A stretch of DNA of 64,000 nt, from assembly GCA_910587655.1 (NCBI GenBank), contig CAJUND010000015.1:1-64000 (forward strand), read 5' to 3'. The position numbers and the translations under genes are program-made. This DNA comes from an uncultured Agathobacter sp. GTDB taxonomy: Bacteria > Bacillota > Clostridia > Lachnospirales > Lachnospiraceae. The notes beneath the pieces are model-generated. The model was not told the DNA's origin. It did not search any database and saw only the letters and a program-made list of their open reading frames with translations. Of this stretch, positions 52,685 through 61,093 are shown in pieces. How positions within the stretch are numbered: position 1 is the first letter of the stretch; each line of letters starts with the position of its first letter.

Positions 52685-53725
52685 ATGAAAGTAAAAAATA
52701 TCCAAACGTCAGTAATCATTATATTTATGGCTTTCCTGTTTCTGTGCGCCTGCGAAAAACAGCAGCCGGATGCGACAGACCAGATTTATGTCGGGGTGGC
52801 AAGCTATAACCAGAGTGACACCTTTATCAGCCAGATGGTTTCCTGCCTGAAAGAGGAACTGGAAGAACTGGAGAATGACGGCTTTTCAGTTTCTGTGACA
52901 ATAAGGGACGCGGCAGGTTCCCAGCGGACACAGGACGACCAGGTGGAGGAGCTGATTGATGCAGGCTGCAATGTGCTTTGTGTGAATCTGGTGGACCGGT
53001 CAAATCCGTCAGAAATTATTGACATGGCAAGGGAAAATAATGTTCCTGTTATTTTCTTTAACAGGGAACCGGTAGCAGGGGATATGATGCAGTGGGACAG
53101 ACTTTATTATGTCGGGGCGAATGCCTGGCAGTCGGGGATGATACAGGGGCAGCTTGCAGCGGAAGCGATTAAGGAAAACCCGCGGATTGACCGTAATAAG
53201 GACGGAAAAATCCAGTATGTCATACTGGAAGGGGAACCGGGACACCAGGATGCAATTATCCGGACGGAAAATGCGGTTGACACACTGAAAAACTATGGGA
53301 TTCAGCTGGAGAAACTAAGCTGCGGAATTGCAAACTGGAACCGGGCGCAGGCACAGAACCGCATGTCGCAGATGATCAGCCAGTTCCAGCATAATATTGA
53401 GCTTGTCCTGGCAAACAATGACGACATGGCGCTTGGCGCAATTGACGCTTACCAGAAATCAAATTTTACCGAATCCGCGCTTCCCGTTTTTTTTGGAATT
53501 GACGGAACGGATGTCGGACTGGCGGCAGTGGCGGATGGGACACTGTCCGCTACCGTATATAATGACAAGGAAGGTCAGGCAAAGGCAATGGCAGAGCTTG
53601 CAGCGGCGCTTGTGTCTGGTAAGGGACTGGATAAGATTGAGTTTAAGAAGGAGAAATATATTTATCTGCCTTATACCAGGGTGACAGCGGATAATGTCGG
53701 GGAGTATATGGGAGATGTGAAATAG
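52685..53725 (+). CDS. Galactose/glucose-binding lipoprotein, canonical MglB order
   Basis: 346 aa. N-terminal lipoprotein signal (FLFLCACEK, probable C23). The mature protein has the standard MglB layout: IYVGVASYNQSDTFISQM, LCVNLVD, VPVIFFNREP, YYVGANAWQSGMIQG, the calcium loop IDRNKDGKIQY, GEPGHQDAIIRTENAV, VLANNDDMALGAIDAY and YLPYTRVTADN. Start ATG 52685 behind AGGTG; GTG 52676 is in frame. It follows the membrane-anchored binding protein, in the kinase operon. With no permease nearby, it may work in sensing or share MglAC. It is the in-window reference that reveals the permutation at 43505. Confidence 0.9.
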   Translation: MKVKNIQTSVIIIFMAFLFLCACEKQQPDATDQIYVGVASYNQSDTFISQMVSCLKEELEELENDGFSVSVTIRDAAGSQRTQDDQVEELIDAGCNVLCVNLVDRSNPSEIIDMARENNVPVIFFNREPVAGDMMQWDRLYYVGANAWQSGMIQGQLAAEAIKENPRIDRNKDGKIQYVILEGEPGHQDAIIRTENAVDTLKNYGIQLEKLSCGIANWNRAQAQNRMSQMISQFQHNIELVLANNDDMALGAIDAYQKSNFTESALPVFFGIDGTDVGLAAVADGTLSATVYNDKEGQAKAMAELAAALVSGKGLDKIEFKKEKYIYLPYTRVTADNVGEYMGDVK

Positions 53726-53752
53726 GAGATACTAGTGTAAGGGAGGATTTAT

Positions 53753-53926
53753 ATGCTTAAAATTGTTGGAACAGAAAACGGAGAAGTCCGGGATGAAAAA
53801 GTTATTTTTACGGATGAAGGTAAAATTACCGGGTTTGGCCTGATGCTGGTTCTGCTTGATATTCTTGCGGATATCGGAATACTTTTTCTGATTAGCCGGA
53901 TGATAATAAAATGCAGGAAAAAATAA
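53753..53926 (+). CDS. Small membrane protein, 57 aa
   Basis: ATG 53753 follows a strong AAGGGAGGA site. The first 28 residues are polar (IVGTENGEVRDEKVIFTDEG); residues 29-50 are hydrophobic (FGLMLVLLDILADIGILFLI); the tail is basic (KCRKK). No homologue is recognised. The good ribosome site and the position between two genes on the same strand support a real gene. Confidence 0.55.
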   Translation: MLKIVGTENGEVRDEKVIFTDEGKITGFGLMLVLLDILADIGILFLISRMIIKCRKK

Positions 53927-53948
53927 TTATAGAGAGGGGAAAGGAACA

Positions 53949-55529
53949 GTGGGAATTTATCTGAATCCGGAAAATGAAGGTTTCTGGGAATCCGTCCGTT
54001 CGGAAATTTATGTGGATAAGACCGGGCTGATTGCATATACCAATCAGTGCCTGAATACAAAACAGAAATTTATCTGCGTCAGCAGACCGAGGCGTTTTGG
54101 AAAGTCAATGACGCTGGAAATGCTTGCTGCTTACTATAGCAGAGGCTGCAGTTCAAAAGATTTATTCCGTGAGCTTAAAATTGGACAGGAAAAGACATTT
54201 CAGGAAAATTTGAACCAGTTTGATGTGATTTTTCTGAATATGCAGCAGTTTGTAATTGAAGCAAAGAAGAAAGAAGTAACGGAATATCTTGAAGAAGAAG
54301 TCTTGGATGAGCTGCGGGAAGAATACGGGGAATTTTTTAAACCGCAGGAAACAGGGCTTGCGGCTGCACTGAGAAAGATTTATGTCAAAACAAAGAAAAA
54401 ATTTATCTTTCTGGTGGATGAGTGGGACAGCGTGATGCGTGAGCGGCAGGAGTCGGAGGAGCTGCAGAAGCAGTACCTGGATTTCCTGCGGAATCTTTTA
54501 AAAGACCAGCCGTATGTTGCGCTTGCCTATATGACGGGGATTCTCCCGGTCAAAAAATACGGGATACATTCCGCCCTGAATATGTTTCAGGAATATTCCA
54601 TGACAGACCAGTCGTTTCTGGAGGAATATACCGGTTTTACAGAAACGGAAGTGCAGAAGCTGTGCGAACAGTATGGTATGGATTACAGGGAAACAGAAAG
54701 CTGGTACGACGGATATATGTTTACAGACTTTCGCCATATTTATAATCCGAGATCTGTTGTGGAGGCAATGCGCCGCCATAAATATTCCAGCTACTGGACT
54801 TCCACCGAAACCTATGACGCGCTCAAAGTTTATATGGATATGGATTTTGACGGGCTTCGTGCGGATATCGTAAAGATGCTCGGCGGTGAACACGTCAGGG
54901 TAAATACGCTTAGTTTCCAGAATGATATGCGTAATTTCAAAACGAAGGACGATGTTCTGACACTCCTGATTCATCTGGGATATCTTGGATATGATTCCGA
55001 AGCCGAGGAGGCATTTATTCCCAACAAAGAAATTATCCGGGAATTTGAAAACGCCATGAGTGTGGGCGGATGGACAGAGGTAATGCGTGTGCTGAAAGCT
55101 TCGGAACAGCTTTTGCAGGATACCCTTTTGTGTGATGGGGAAAGCGTTGCAGAGGGACTGGACAAGGCACATACAGAGGTATCATCTATACTGTCCTATA
55201 ATGATGAAAATTCATTAGGCTGTGCAATCGGGCTTGCATACTACAGCGCAAGGAAGGACTATAAGCTCATAAGGGAGTTTCCGACCGGGCGCGGCTTTGC
55301 GGATGTTGTTTTTCTGCCGCTGCCTTCTTCAAAAAAACCTGCGCTTGTTGTGGAGCTGAAATATGACAAAACCGCTGCTGCAGCAATCCGGCAGATCAAA
55401 GACAGAAATTATACGCAGGCGCTTTGGGGTTATACCGGGGAGATTCTGCTTGTCGGGATAAATTATGATAAGGACTGTGCGGATAAGCCGCATAGTTGTG
55501 TGATTGAGAAGGTGGAGAAGCAGGCGTAA
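53949..55529 (+). CDS. AAA-ATPase-like / PD-(D/E)XK protein (DUF1703 type), copy 2
   Basis: 526 aa, paralogue of the protein at 19835 with the same landmarks: YLNPENEGFWESV, YVDKTGLIAYTN, RPRRFGKSM, FLVDEWD, GILPVKKYGIHSALNMFQEY, GRGFADVVFLP and LVVELKYD. By eye well over half the residues agree. Start is GTG 53949 behind GAGGGGAAAGG. It stands behind the small membrane protein gene. Function unproven. Confidence 0.85.
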   Translation: MGIYLNPENEGFWESVRSEIYVDKTGLIAYTNQCLNTKQKFICVSRPRRFGKSMTLEMLAAYYSRGCSSKDLFRELKIGQEKTFQENLNQFDVIFLNMQQFVIEAKKKEVTEYLEEEVLDELREEYGEFFKPQETGLAAALRKIYVKTKKKFIFLVDEWDSVMRERQESEELQKQYLDFLRNLLKDQPYVALAYMTGILPVKKYGIHSALNMFQEYSMTDQSFLEEYTGFTETEVQKLCEQYGMDYRETESWYDGYMFTDFRHIYNPRSVVEAMRRHKYSSYWTSTETYDALKVYMDMDFDGLRADIVKMLGGEHVRVNTLSFQNDMRNFKTKDDVLTLLIHLGYLGYDSEAEEAFIPNKEIIREFENAMSVGGWTEVMRVLKASEQLLQDTLLCDGESVAEGLDKAHTEVSSILSYNDENSLGCAIGLAYYSARKDYKLIREFPTGRGFADVVFLPLPSSKKPALVVELKYDKTAAAAIRQIKDRNYTQALWGYTGEILLVGINYDKDCADKPHSCVIEKVEKQA

Positions 55530-55560
55530 AAACCAGATGTTACTTTAACGTTACATCATA

Positions 55561-55586
55561 GTTTATCATATTGAATAATGATAAAC
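55561..55586. promoter_or_regulatory. Inverted repeat before the C_GCAxxG_C_C gene
   Basis: 9-bp arms GTTTATCAT (55561-55569) and ATGATAAAC (55578-55586), 8-nt spacer, 32 bp before the next ATG. No T-run, so an operator is more likely than a terminator. Confidence 0.4.
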
Positions 55587-55617
55587 AAATAAATCAATAT
55601 TCCGGGAGAAAAATGTT

Positions 55618-56037
55618 ATGAAAGAAAAAATAAAGAATCGGGTGCATGAGCTATACTGGAACGATAATGTAAATTGCGCGAGGACGGCACTTATCTGTCT
55701 GGGTGAATTATTTAATACAGTGATTGAACCGCAGACAATCCGGTCTGCGGTCGGACTGCATGGCGCCGGAGGATACCGGGCGCAGTGCGGTCTGGTTGAA
55801 GGTACACTTATGTTTATGGGAATTTATTTACATACGCTGGGAAAAACAGATGATGAAATTGTGTCTGTCTGTTATAATTTTGCCTCTGCCTTTGATAAAA
55901 CATTTGGTTCATTAAGATGTTATGAATTACGTCCAACTGGTTTTTCAGAAAACGACCCACCGCATATGTGTGAGAAACTGACTTGTGATGGAATTGGATT
56001 TGCGTACCAGTATATTTTGGGAATCATAAGGCAGTAA
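55618..56037 (+). CDS. C_GCAxxG_C_C-family protein
   Basis: 139 aa. Spaced cysteines (NCARTALICLGELF, RAQCGLVEG, VCYNF, LRCYEL, MCEKLTC) and the HGAGGYRAQCGLVEG segment match the C_GCAxxG_C_C family, small probable redox or metal proteins that often sit near transporters. The GCA core is degenerate here. CGGGAGAAA precedes the ATG. It converges on the MATE gene with 6 bp between. Confidence 0.7.
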   Translation: MKEKIKNRVHELYWNDNVNCARTALICLGELFNTVIEPQTIRSAVGLHGAGGYRAQCGLVEGTLMFMGIYLHTLGKTDDEIVSVCYNFASAFDKTFGSLRCYELRPTGFSENDPPHMCEKLTCDGIGFAYQYILGIIRQ

Positions 56038-56043
56038 AGAAAA

Positions 56044-57387
56044 TTAATCCCCGTCCGTCCCATCCTTCATCTTAAAAATCGGATTCCGCGCCATATTAAC
56101 CACCAGCGGTATCACCATAATAAACCACACAATCGGCTCTGATATAATAATCCCCATATAGCCAATCACAGGGGCGAGAAAGAACGCAATCGCCACTTTT
56201 CCGATAAGCTCCAGCGCACTGGAAAATACAGGCGTTTTGTTATCCCCGAATCCCTGCATACTGTTTCTGAACAGACAGATAATCGTTGGGACAAAATAAA
56301 AAGTAGTATTCACTTTCAGGTAAAGCGACGCTGTATCTATGATTTCTTTCTCATTAGAAGCTGTGATCAGCCGGATTAAATACGGGGAAATTGTAAAAGC
56401 GGCCAGCATAACAAGCGCACACCAGGCAAAAGTTAAAAGTACCGTGTCTTTGATTCCGGTTTTAATCCTTGTGTATTTTCCGGCACCCAGGTTCTGTCCG
56501 CAGTAAGTGGCAAGGGTTGTGCCAAGCACGGAAAACGGAAGCATGAAAACAGAGGTTGCTTTTCTGGCAGCCGTGTGCGCAACAATAATATTCGTACCGA
56601 ATGTATTGATGCTTGTCTGTAAAGCCAGGGTTCCAAGATTCACAAATGAAACCATAAATCCCATGGAAATTCCTGTGGAAAGAAGCTTTCTGTAAATCTC
56701 TTGTGAAAACGCCAGGTCGTTCTTTTTCAGCGAAAGCTGCGGATATTTTTTCCTCATGTATATAAAACACAGAAAAGCGGAAAACGCCTGCGAAATGACA
56801 GTCGCATATGCCGCGCCCGCCACGCCGGTTTGAAGGTAACGTATAAATGTATAATCCAGAAAGATATTTAAAAAAGAAGCCAGAACCAGAAAAATCAGCG
56901 GGGTAAAGGAGTCCCCGATTGCACGTAAAACCGCGGTGCAGATATTATAGCAGGTTCCGGCGATCAGTCCGGCAAGCACGATACGGATATAGCTTTCCGC
57001 TTCTGGGAGAATGTAGGCGTCAACGTGCAGAAATCCCAGAAGCGGCCTTAAAAACAGCAGGCATAAGCAGCTGATGCAGACGGTGATTATAACATTTGAC
57101 AAAATGGTTCCGCCAATGGCTTTTTTCATGTTTTTTTCATCGCCTGCACCAAAATAAGTGGCGACAATAATTGCCATGCCGTTTGTAAATCCGTTCAGAA
57201 GTCCGGTCAGCATATCGCTTAGGGTGGTTGTCGCACCAACGGCGGCAAGGGAAGTTTCCCCCAGTATTTCCCCTACGATACGCGTATCCACGAGACTGTA
57301 GAAGAGCTGGAACAGCTGTCCGATAAACAGCGGGACAGCAAAGGCAAGAATCAGTTTTAATGGTTTTCCGGCGGTTAAACTTTTCAT
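56044..57387 (-). CDS. MATE-family efflux transporter
   Basis: 447 aa, twelve membrane segments. Family segments: LILAFAVPLFIGQLFQLFYS, VDTRIVGEILGETSLAAVGA, NGFTNGMAIIVATYFGAGDE and the second-half repeat GQNLGAGKYTRIKTG. Such proteins export cationic drugs or metabolites in exchange for Na+ or H+. The substrate is unknown. AAAGGAGATG precedes the ATG. It follows the maltodextrin operon on the same strand after 76 bp. Confidence 0.93.
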   Translation of the reverse strand: MKSLTAGKPLKLILAFAVPLFIGQLFQLFYSLVDTRIVGEILGETSLAAVGATTTLSDMLTGLLNGFTNGMAIIVATYFGAGDEKNMKKAIGGTILSNVIITVCISCLCLLFLRPLLGFLHVDAYILPEAESYIRIVLAGLIAGTCYNICTAVLRAIGDSFTPLIFLVLASFLNIFLDYTFIRYLQTGVAGAAYATVISQAFSAFLCFIYMRKKYPQLSLKKNDLAFSQEIYRKLLSTGISMGFMVSFVNLGTLALQTSINTFGTNIIVAHTAARKATSVFMLPFSVLGTTLATYCGQNLGAGKYTRIKTGIKDTVLLTFAWCALVMLAAFTISPYLIRLITASNEKEIIDTASLYLKVNTTFYFVPTIICLFRNSMQGFGDNKTPVFSSALELIGKVAIAFFLAPVIGYMGIIISEPIVWFIMVIPLVVNMARNPIFKMKDGTDGD

Positions 57388-57463
57388 AAAGGCATCTCCT
57401 TTGTACAGGGCAGGTTTAACCTATTATATCGGATTTTCCACCGGATTACAATGCAGACAGCGG

Positions 57464-58303
57464 CTATCCCTTAACTGCGCCTGCAGCCATTCCGTTTACC
57501 ATATTCTTTACCAGACAAAAATACAACAGAACAATCGGTACTGCAATAAATACGCTTCCTGCCGCAAATCTGGCAAATTCCGTTTCATCCAGACTCATAA
57601 GTCCCACTGCCACGGTATAAAGATCTTTTTCTTTCAGCAGCAGTTTCGGCAGGATAAAGTCACTCCAGGGCCAGGTAAAGGAGGTCAGTGCCGTGTAGAC
57701 AATTATGGGCTTTGAAAGCGGAAGGTGTATTTTCCGGAACACCTGGAAATTCGTGGCTCCGTCAATCCGTGCCGCCTCGTCAATGGCTTTGGATATGGTA
57801 TCGAAAAATCCCTTCTGCGTCAGATATCCCATGGGCGCTCCCGCACTGTAAATTAAAACCAGTCCCCAGAGATGATTGATAAGGTTAAACTGTGTCATAA
57901 GAAGATAGACCGCAATCATTCCCATAAAGGATGGAAACATCCCAAGTACCATGGTTGTTTTCATAATCGGTTTTCGCGCCCGGAACTGGTACCTTGACAT
58001 GGTATAAGCCGTCAGTATGGTTAAAAAAGTTCCAAGAACACAGCTTCCGGCAGCCACAAACAGCGTGTTAAAAAACCATTTGGGATAATTGTACATTGCC
58101 GTATCGGTAAACAGTTTTTTAAAGCTGGCAAGACTGTATTCCTGCGGGAAAAACCCGTCGAAGGAATAAATGGTTCCTGACTTTGAAAAGGAAGCCAGTA
58201 TCAGCCAGAGGCAGGGAAAGAAAAACACAAATGCCACGGCAAGTAAAATGATATAGGTAAGAGTGGTATCCGCCACTTTTCCAGTCGTATGTTTTTTTCT
58301 CAT
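57464..58303 (-). CDS. Maltodextrin ABC transporter permease (MalG type)
   Basis: 279 aa, six membrane segments, EAA loop DEAARIDGATNFQVFRKIHL, C-terminus NGMAAGAVKG. Its start overlaps the MalF gene by 4 bp (ATGA), so the two are coupled. Last gene of the maltodextrin operon. Confidence 0.92.
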   Translation of the reverse strand: MRKKHTTGKVADTTLTYIILLAVAFVFFFPCLWLILASFSKSGTIYSFDGFFPQEYSLASFKKLFTDTAMYNYPKWFFNTLFVAAGSCVLGTFLTILTAYTMSRYQFRARKPIMKTTMVLGMFPSFMGMIAVYLLMTQFNLINHLWGLVLIYSAGAPMGYLTQKGFFDTISKAIDEAARIDGATNFQVFRKIHLPLSKPIIVYTALTSFTWPWSDFILPKLLLKEKDLYTVAVGLMSLDETEFARFAAGSVFIAVPIVLLYFCLVKNMVNGMAAGAVKG

Positions 58304-59607
58304 TGAAAGGTGTCCTCCTCTCTGTAGGACGGTGATTTTACATATACAACCAGTGAAATCATGGAAGTAATAATGAAAATAACCAGACTGATTGCCGCTC
58401 CGATGCAGTAATAATTGTTATCAATTGACAGGTTATACAGCCAGTTAATTAACAGGTCCGTATCACTGGCAAGGAAGTAACCGTCCAGATACAGCCCGCC
58501 CCTTAAGAAATAAAAAATACCAAAGTTGTTAAAGTTTCCGATAAACTGGCCGATTAGTACGGGCATGGTGGAAAACAGCACGAACGGCAGCGTCAGTTTC
58601 TGGAACTTTTTCCATTTGCCGGCCCCGTCGATTTCTGCCGCCTCGTATAAGGATTTATCCCAGTTGGACAAAATTCCGGTGGCAAGAAGCATAATGGAGG
58701 GAACACTTATCCAGCAGTTGACCAAAAGTCCGATAATTCTTGCGGACCATCTGGCGTCCAGGTCCAGAAAACCGACTGCCGTTCCGCCGCCGGCTGTAAT
58801 CATCTGGTTCACTGGTCCGCCGTAGGAAAACATAAACTTAAAGGCAAGCAGTGTAATAAAGCCGGGAATGGCATAGGCAAGCACCGGAAAGGCGCGCCAG
58901 AAGGCTTTTCCTTTTACACAGTCTTTTTCCAGCAGCAGTGCAAGCCCGAGTCCTGCAAAATAATTCAGTGCGGTGGACATTACTGCCCACAGCAGGTTCC
59001 ATCCCAGAATCCGGAAAAAGGTAGGGGCAAACTCTGACAGCGTAAGCAGCCTGGCAAAATTCTGGAAGCCCACCCAGTCCACCAGCTCCGGTGGAACAAT
59101 TTCGCCGCCGTAGTTTGTAAACGCAATCAGAATCATAAAGATGATGGGAAGAATGTTAAATACACATACGCCAATGACCGGAAGCACAAGAACTGTCATG
59201 TAAAACTTTTTATCAAGCAGCTGGGCAAGCTCTTCCCGGAATGCCGGCAGCGGTTTTCCCTGCTCTTTCAGCTTCTGCATCTTCCAGGCATCCCTGATAT
59301 TGCACCGGTAAAGCAGCACAAATGCGGCAAGCACAATCCATGCAAAGATTCCCATAAGAAGCATAATGACAGAGTTATCCCCTTCAATGCCAAGCCATGC
59401 ATCTCCTTTTTGTTCTCCCAGTGTAAAAAATCCTGTTAAATCAGTAAACCCGCGGCGGATAAAATAATATATCATACTGATTTCCGCCAGCAGAAACAAA
59501 AGCCCCTTTCCGATTCGTCCGTAGGCAAACTGTCCTGCCCCCATAAGGAACAGGGAGGCACGTGTTTTTGCACTGCTGTGTTTTATTATTTCTCTCATTT
59601 CTTTCAC
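58300..59607 (-). CDS. Maltodextrin ABC transporter permease (MalF type)
   Basis: 435 aa. An N-terminal region with three extra membrane segments (AGQFAYGRIGKGLLFLLAEI and later LLMGIFAWIVLAAFVLLY), typical of the long MalF of Firmicutes, precedes the permease domain with EAA loop EAAEIDGAGKWKKFQKLTLPF. It pairs with the MalG protein; the shared ATPase must lie elsewhere. Confidence 0.92.
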   Translation of the reverse strand: MKEMREIIKHSSAKTRASLFLMGAGQFAYGRIGKGLLFLLAEISMIYYFIRRGFTDLTGFFTLGEQKGDAWLGIEGDNSVIMLLMGIFAWIVLAAFVLLYRCNIRDAWKMQKLKEQGKPLPAFREELAQLLDKKFYMTVLVLPVIGVCVFNILPIIFMILIAFTNYGGEIVPPELVDWVGFQNFARLLTLSEFAPTFFRILGWNLLWAVMSTALNYFAGLGLALLLEKDCVKGKAFWRAFPVLAYAIPGFITLLAFKFMFSYGGPVNQMITAGGGTAVGFLDLDARWSARIIGLLVNCWISVPSIMLLATGILSNWDKSLYEAAEIDGAGKWKKFQKLTLPFVLFSTMPVLIGQFIGNFNNFGIFYFLRGGLYLDGYFLASDTDLLINWLYNLSIDNNYYCIGAAISLVIFIITSMISLVVYVKSPSYREEDTFQ

Positions 59608-59610
59608 TCC

Positions 59611-61071
59611 TTACTTCAGGGTAAAGATTGCATCATGAATCTGGGTATCCACCGCTTCTAATCCTGCCTTCAGCGAAGCGGTATCTTTGTATTTCTTTTT
59701 CCCTTCCGGCCGGAAGGCGTCTTTTGCCACATCTGTAAAAAAGGTCTGTGCCGGGGTCCAGATCTGAGCCACCTCTTTGATGGAAGGCATCAGAACGATG
59801 GTCCCTTTTTCCATATTTTCATAGAGCAGGGCTGAGACGCCGCCCGCCTGTTCTGCCGCATCCTTTCTGGCAGGCGCCACGCCGAGCATTTCGCTGCGTT
59901 TCAGCTGCATTTCATAGCTTGTCGCAAATTTCACAAAGGCAAGGCTGGCGTTTGGGGCTTTGGTATAAGCGCTGACAGCGTATCCGTTTACACCGCCCAT
60001 GCTTTTTGAATCTTTCAGGGCAGGCTTTTCCTCTGTCAGGTCGCCGCTTTCCGGCAGCTTCGGCAGCGTTGTCATGACCAGGTTTTCCTTTGCCTTTGTT
60101 TCGGCATCTTCTTTTGACATTCCTTCACTTTCATATACCAGAACCAGTTCGCTGATAAATGTGGAATACATATCGGGTGTGGTAATCGTTGCAAAGTAGG
60201 TTCCGTCCGCCAGTTTGCTGTATGCATTTGTGGTAATGGTATCGTCAATACATTCTTCATTCATGGCAGAAGCAAGCTGGGAGAGTACCCATGCCCCTTT
60301 TTCAGATTCTCCTTTGGAAAAACCGATATCATCCGGATTGGTATTGTTATCCCCGAATACATAACCGCCATAGGAAAACAAAAATCCGCTGGAAAAATAT
60401 ACATCAAACAAAGACTTCATGTATCCGTATTTTGAAGAATCCTCTTTATGTCTTTCAACAGAATACGCGTACAGGTTATTCCAGTTTTCCACCATATCCG
60501 GCACTTTGTTGCCATCCTGGTCCCAGGCGGTTTCCCAGTCTTCCGGAAGCAGGTCGCTTCTGTAGTAGAGCATCGGCGCCTGTACATTGACCGGCACGCC
60601 GCAGTAATAGGTACTGCCGTCCGCTTCTGTCTGGTATGCGCTCCATGCATTCTCCGGTATCTGTTTGTAGCAGTCCATTGTTTCCACCGGAAGGGGGTAT
60701 ATATGCCGTCCCTGTGCATACTGCATAATAATGTCGTTTGCCTGGTACAGCACATCCGGACCATAGCCGTAAGGTCCGTCATTGGCGAGGTCTAAATACT
60801 GGTCCATGTTTGCATCCACTGCTGTAATCCCCTGCTCCTTGTATTCTTCATTGAATGCTGCAATAAGTTCGTCAAAATATCCCCTGGAAATTGCCGTGTC
60901 GTTTTCCAGCACCCGGATGGTAACATTTTTCTCCAGCTCGCCCGAAAACACTCCGTTTGATTTCTGTGTATCTTTGTTTGTGCCCGTCTGGTCTTCTTTT
61001 TTATCCCCGCAGCCGGTGAATAGGGAGAGTCCCATAACAAATGCCATTAACAATGCGCCTTTTCGTTTCAT
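59611..61071 (-). CDS. Maltodextrin-binding lipoprotein
   Basis: 486 aa. Lipobox LFTGC in MKRKGALLMAFVMGLSLFTGC; then a family 1 solute-binding domain (VLYQANDIIMQYAQGRHIYP, YYCGVPVNVQAPMLYYRSDL, GGVNGYAVSAYTKAP). Only 3 bp separate it from the MalF gene. The neighbouring GH13 enzyme points to malto-oligosaccharides. Confidence 0.9.
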   Translation of the reverse strand: MKRKGALLMAFVMGLSLFTGCGDKKEDQTGTNKDTQKSNGVFSGELEKNVTIRVLENDTAISRGYFDELIAAFNEEYKEQGITAVDANMDQYLDLANDGPYGYGPDVLYQANDIIMQYAQGRHIYPLPVETMDCYKQIPENAWSAYQTEADGSTYYCGVPVNVQAPMLYYRSDLLPEDWETAWDQDGNKVPDMVENWNNLYAYSVERHKEDSSKYGYMKSLFDVYFSSGFLFSYGGYVFGDNNTNPDDIGFSKGESEKGAWVLSQLASAMNEECIDDTITTNAYSKLADGTYFATITTPDMYSTFISELVLVYESEGMSKEDAETKAKENLVMTTLPKLPESGDLTEEKPALKDSKSMGGVNGYAVSAYTKAPNASLAFVKFATSYEMQLKRSEMLGVAPARKDAAEQAGGVSALLYENMEKGTIVLMPSIKEVAQIWTPAQTFFTDVAKDAFRPEGKKKYKDTASLKAGLEAVDTQIHDAIFTLK

Positions 61072-61093
61072 TTTACACCAGTCCTTTCCTGTA

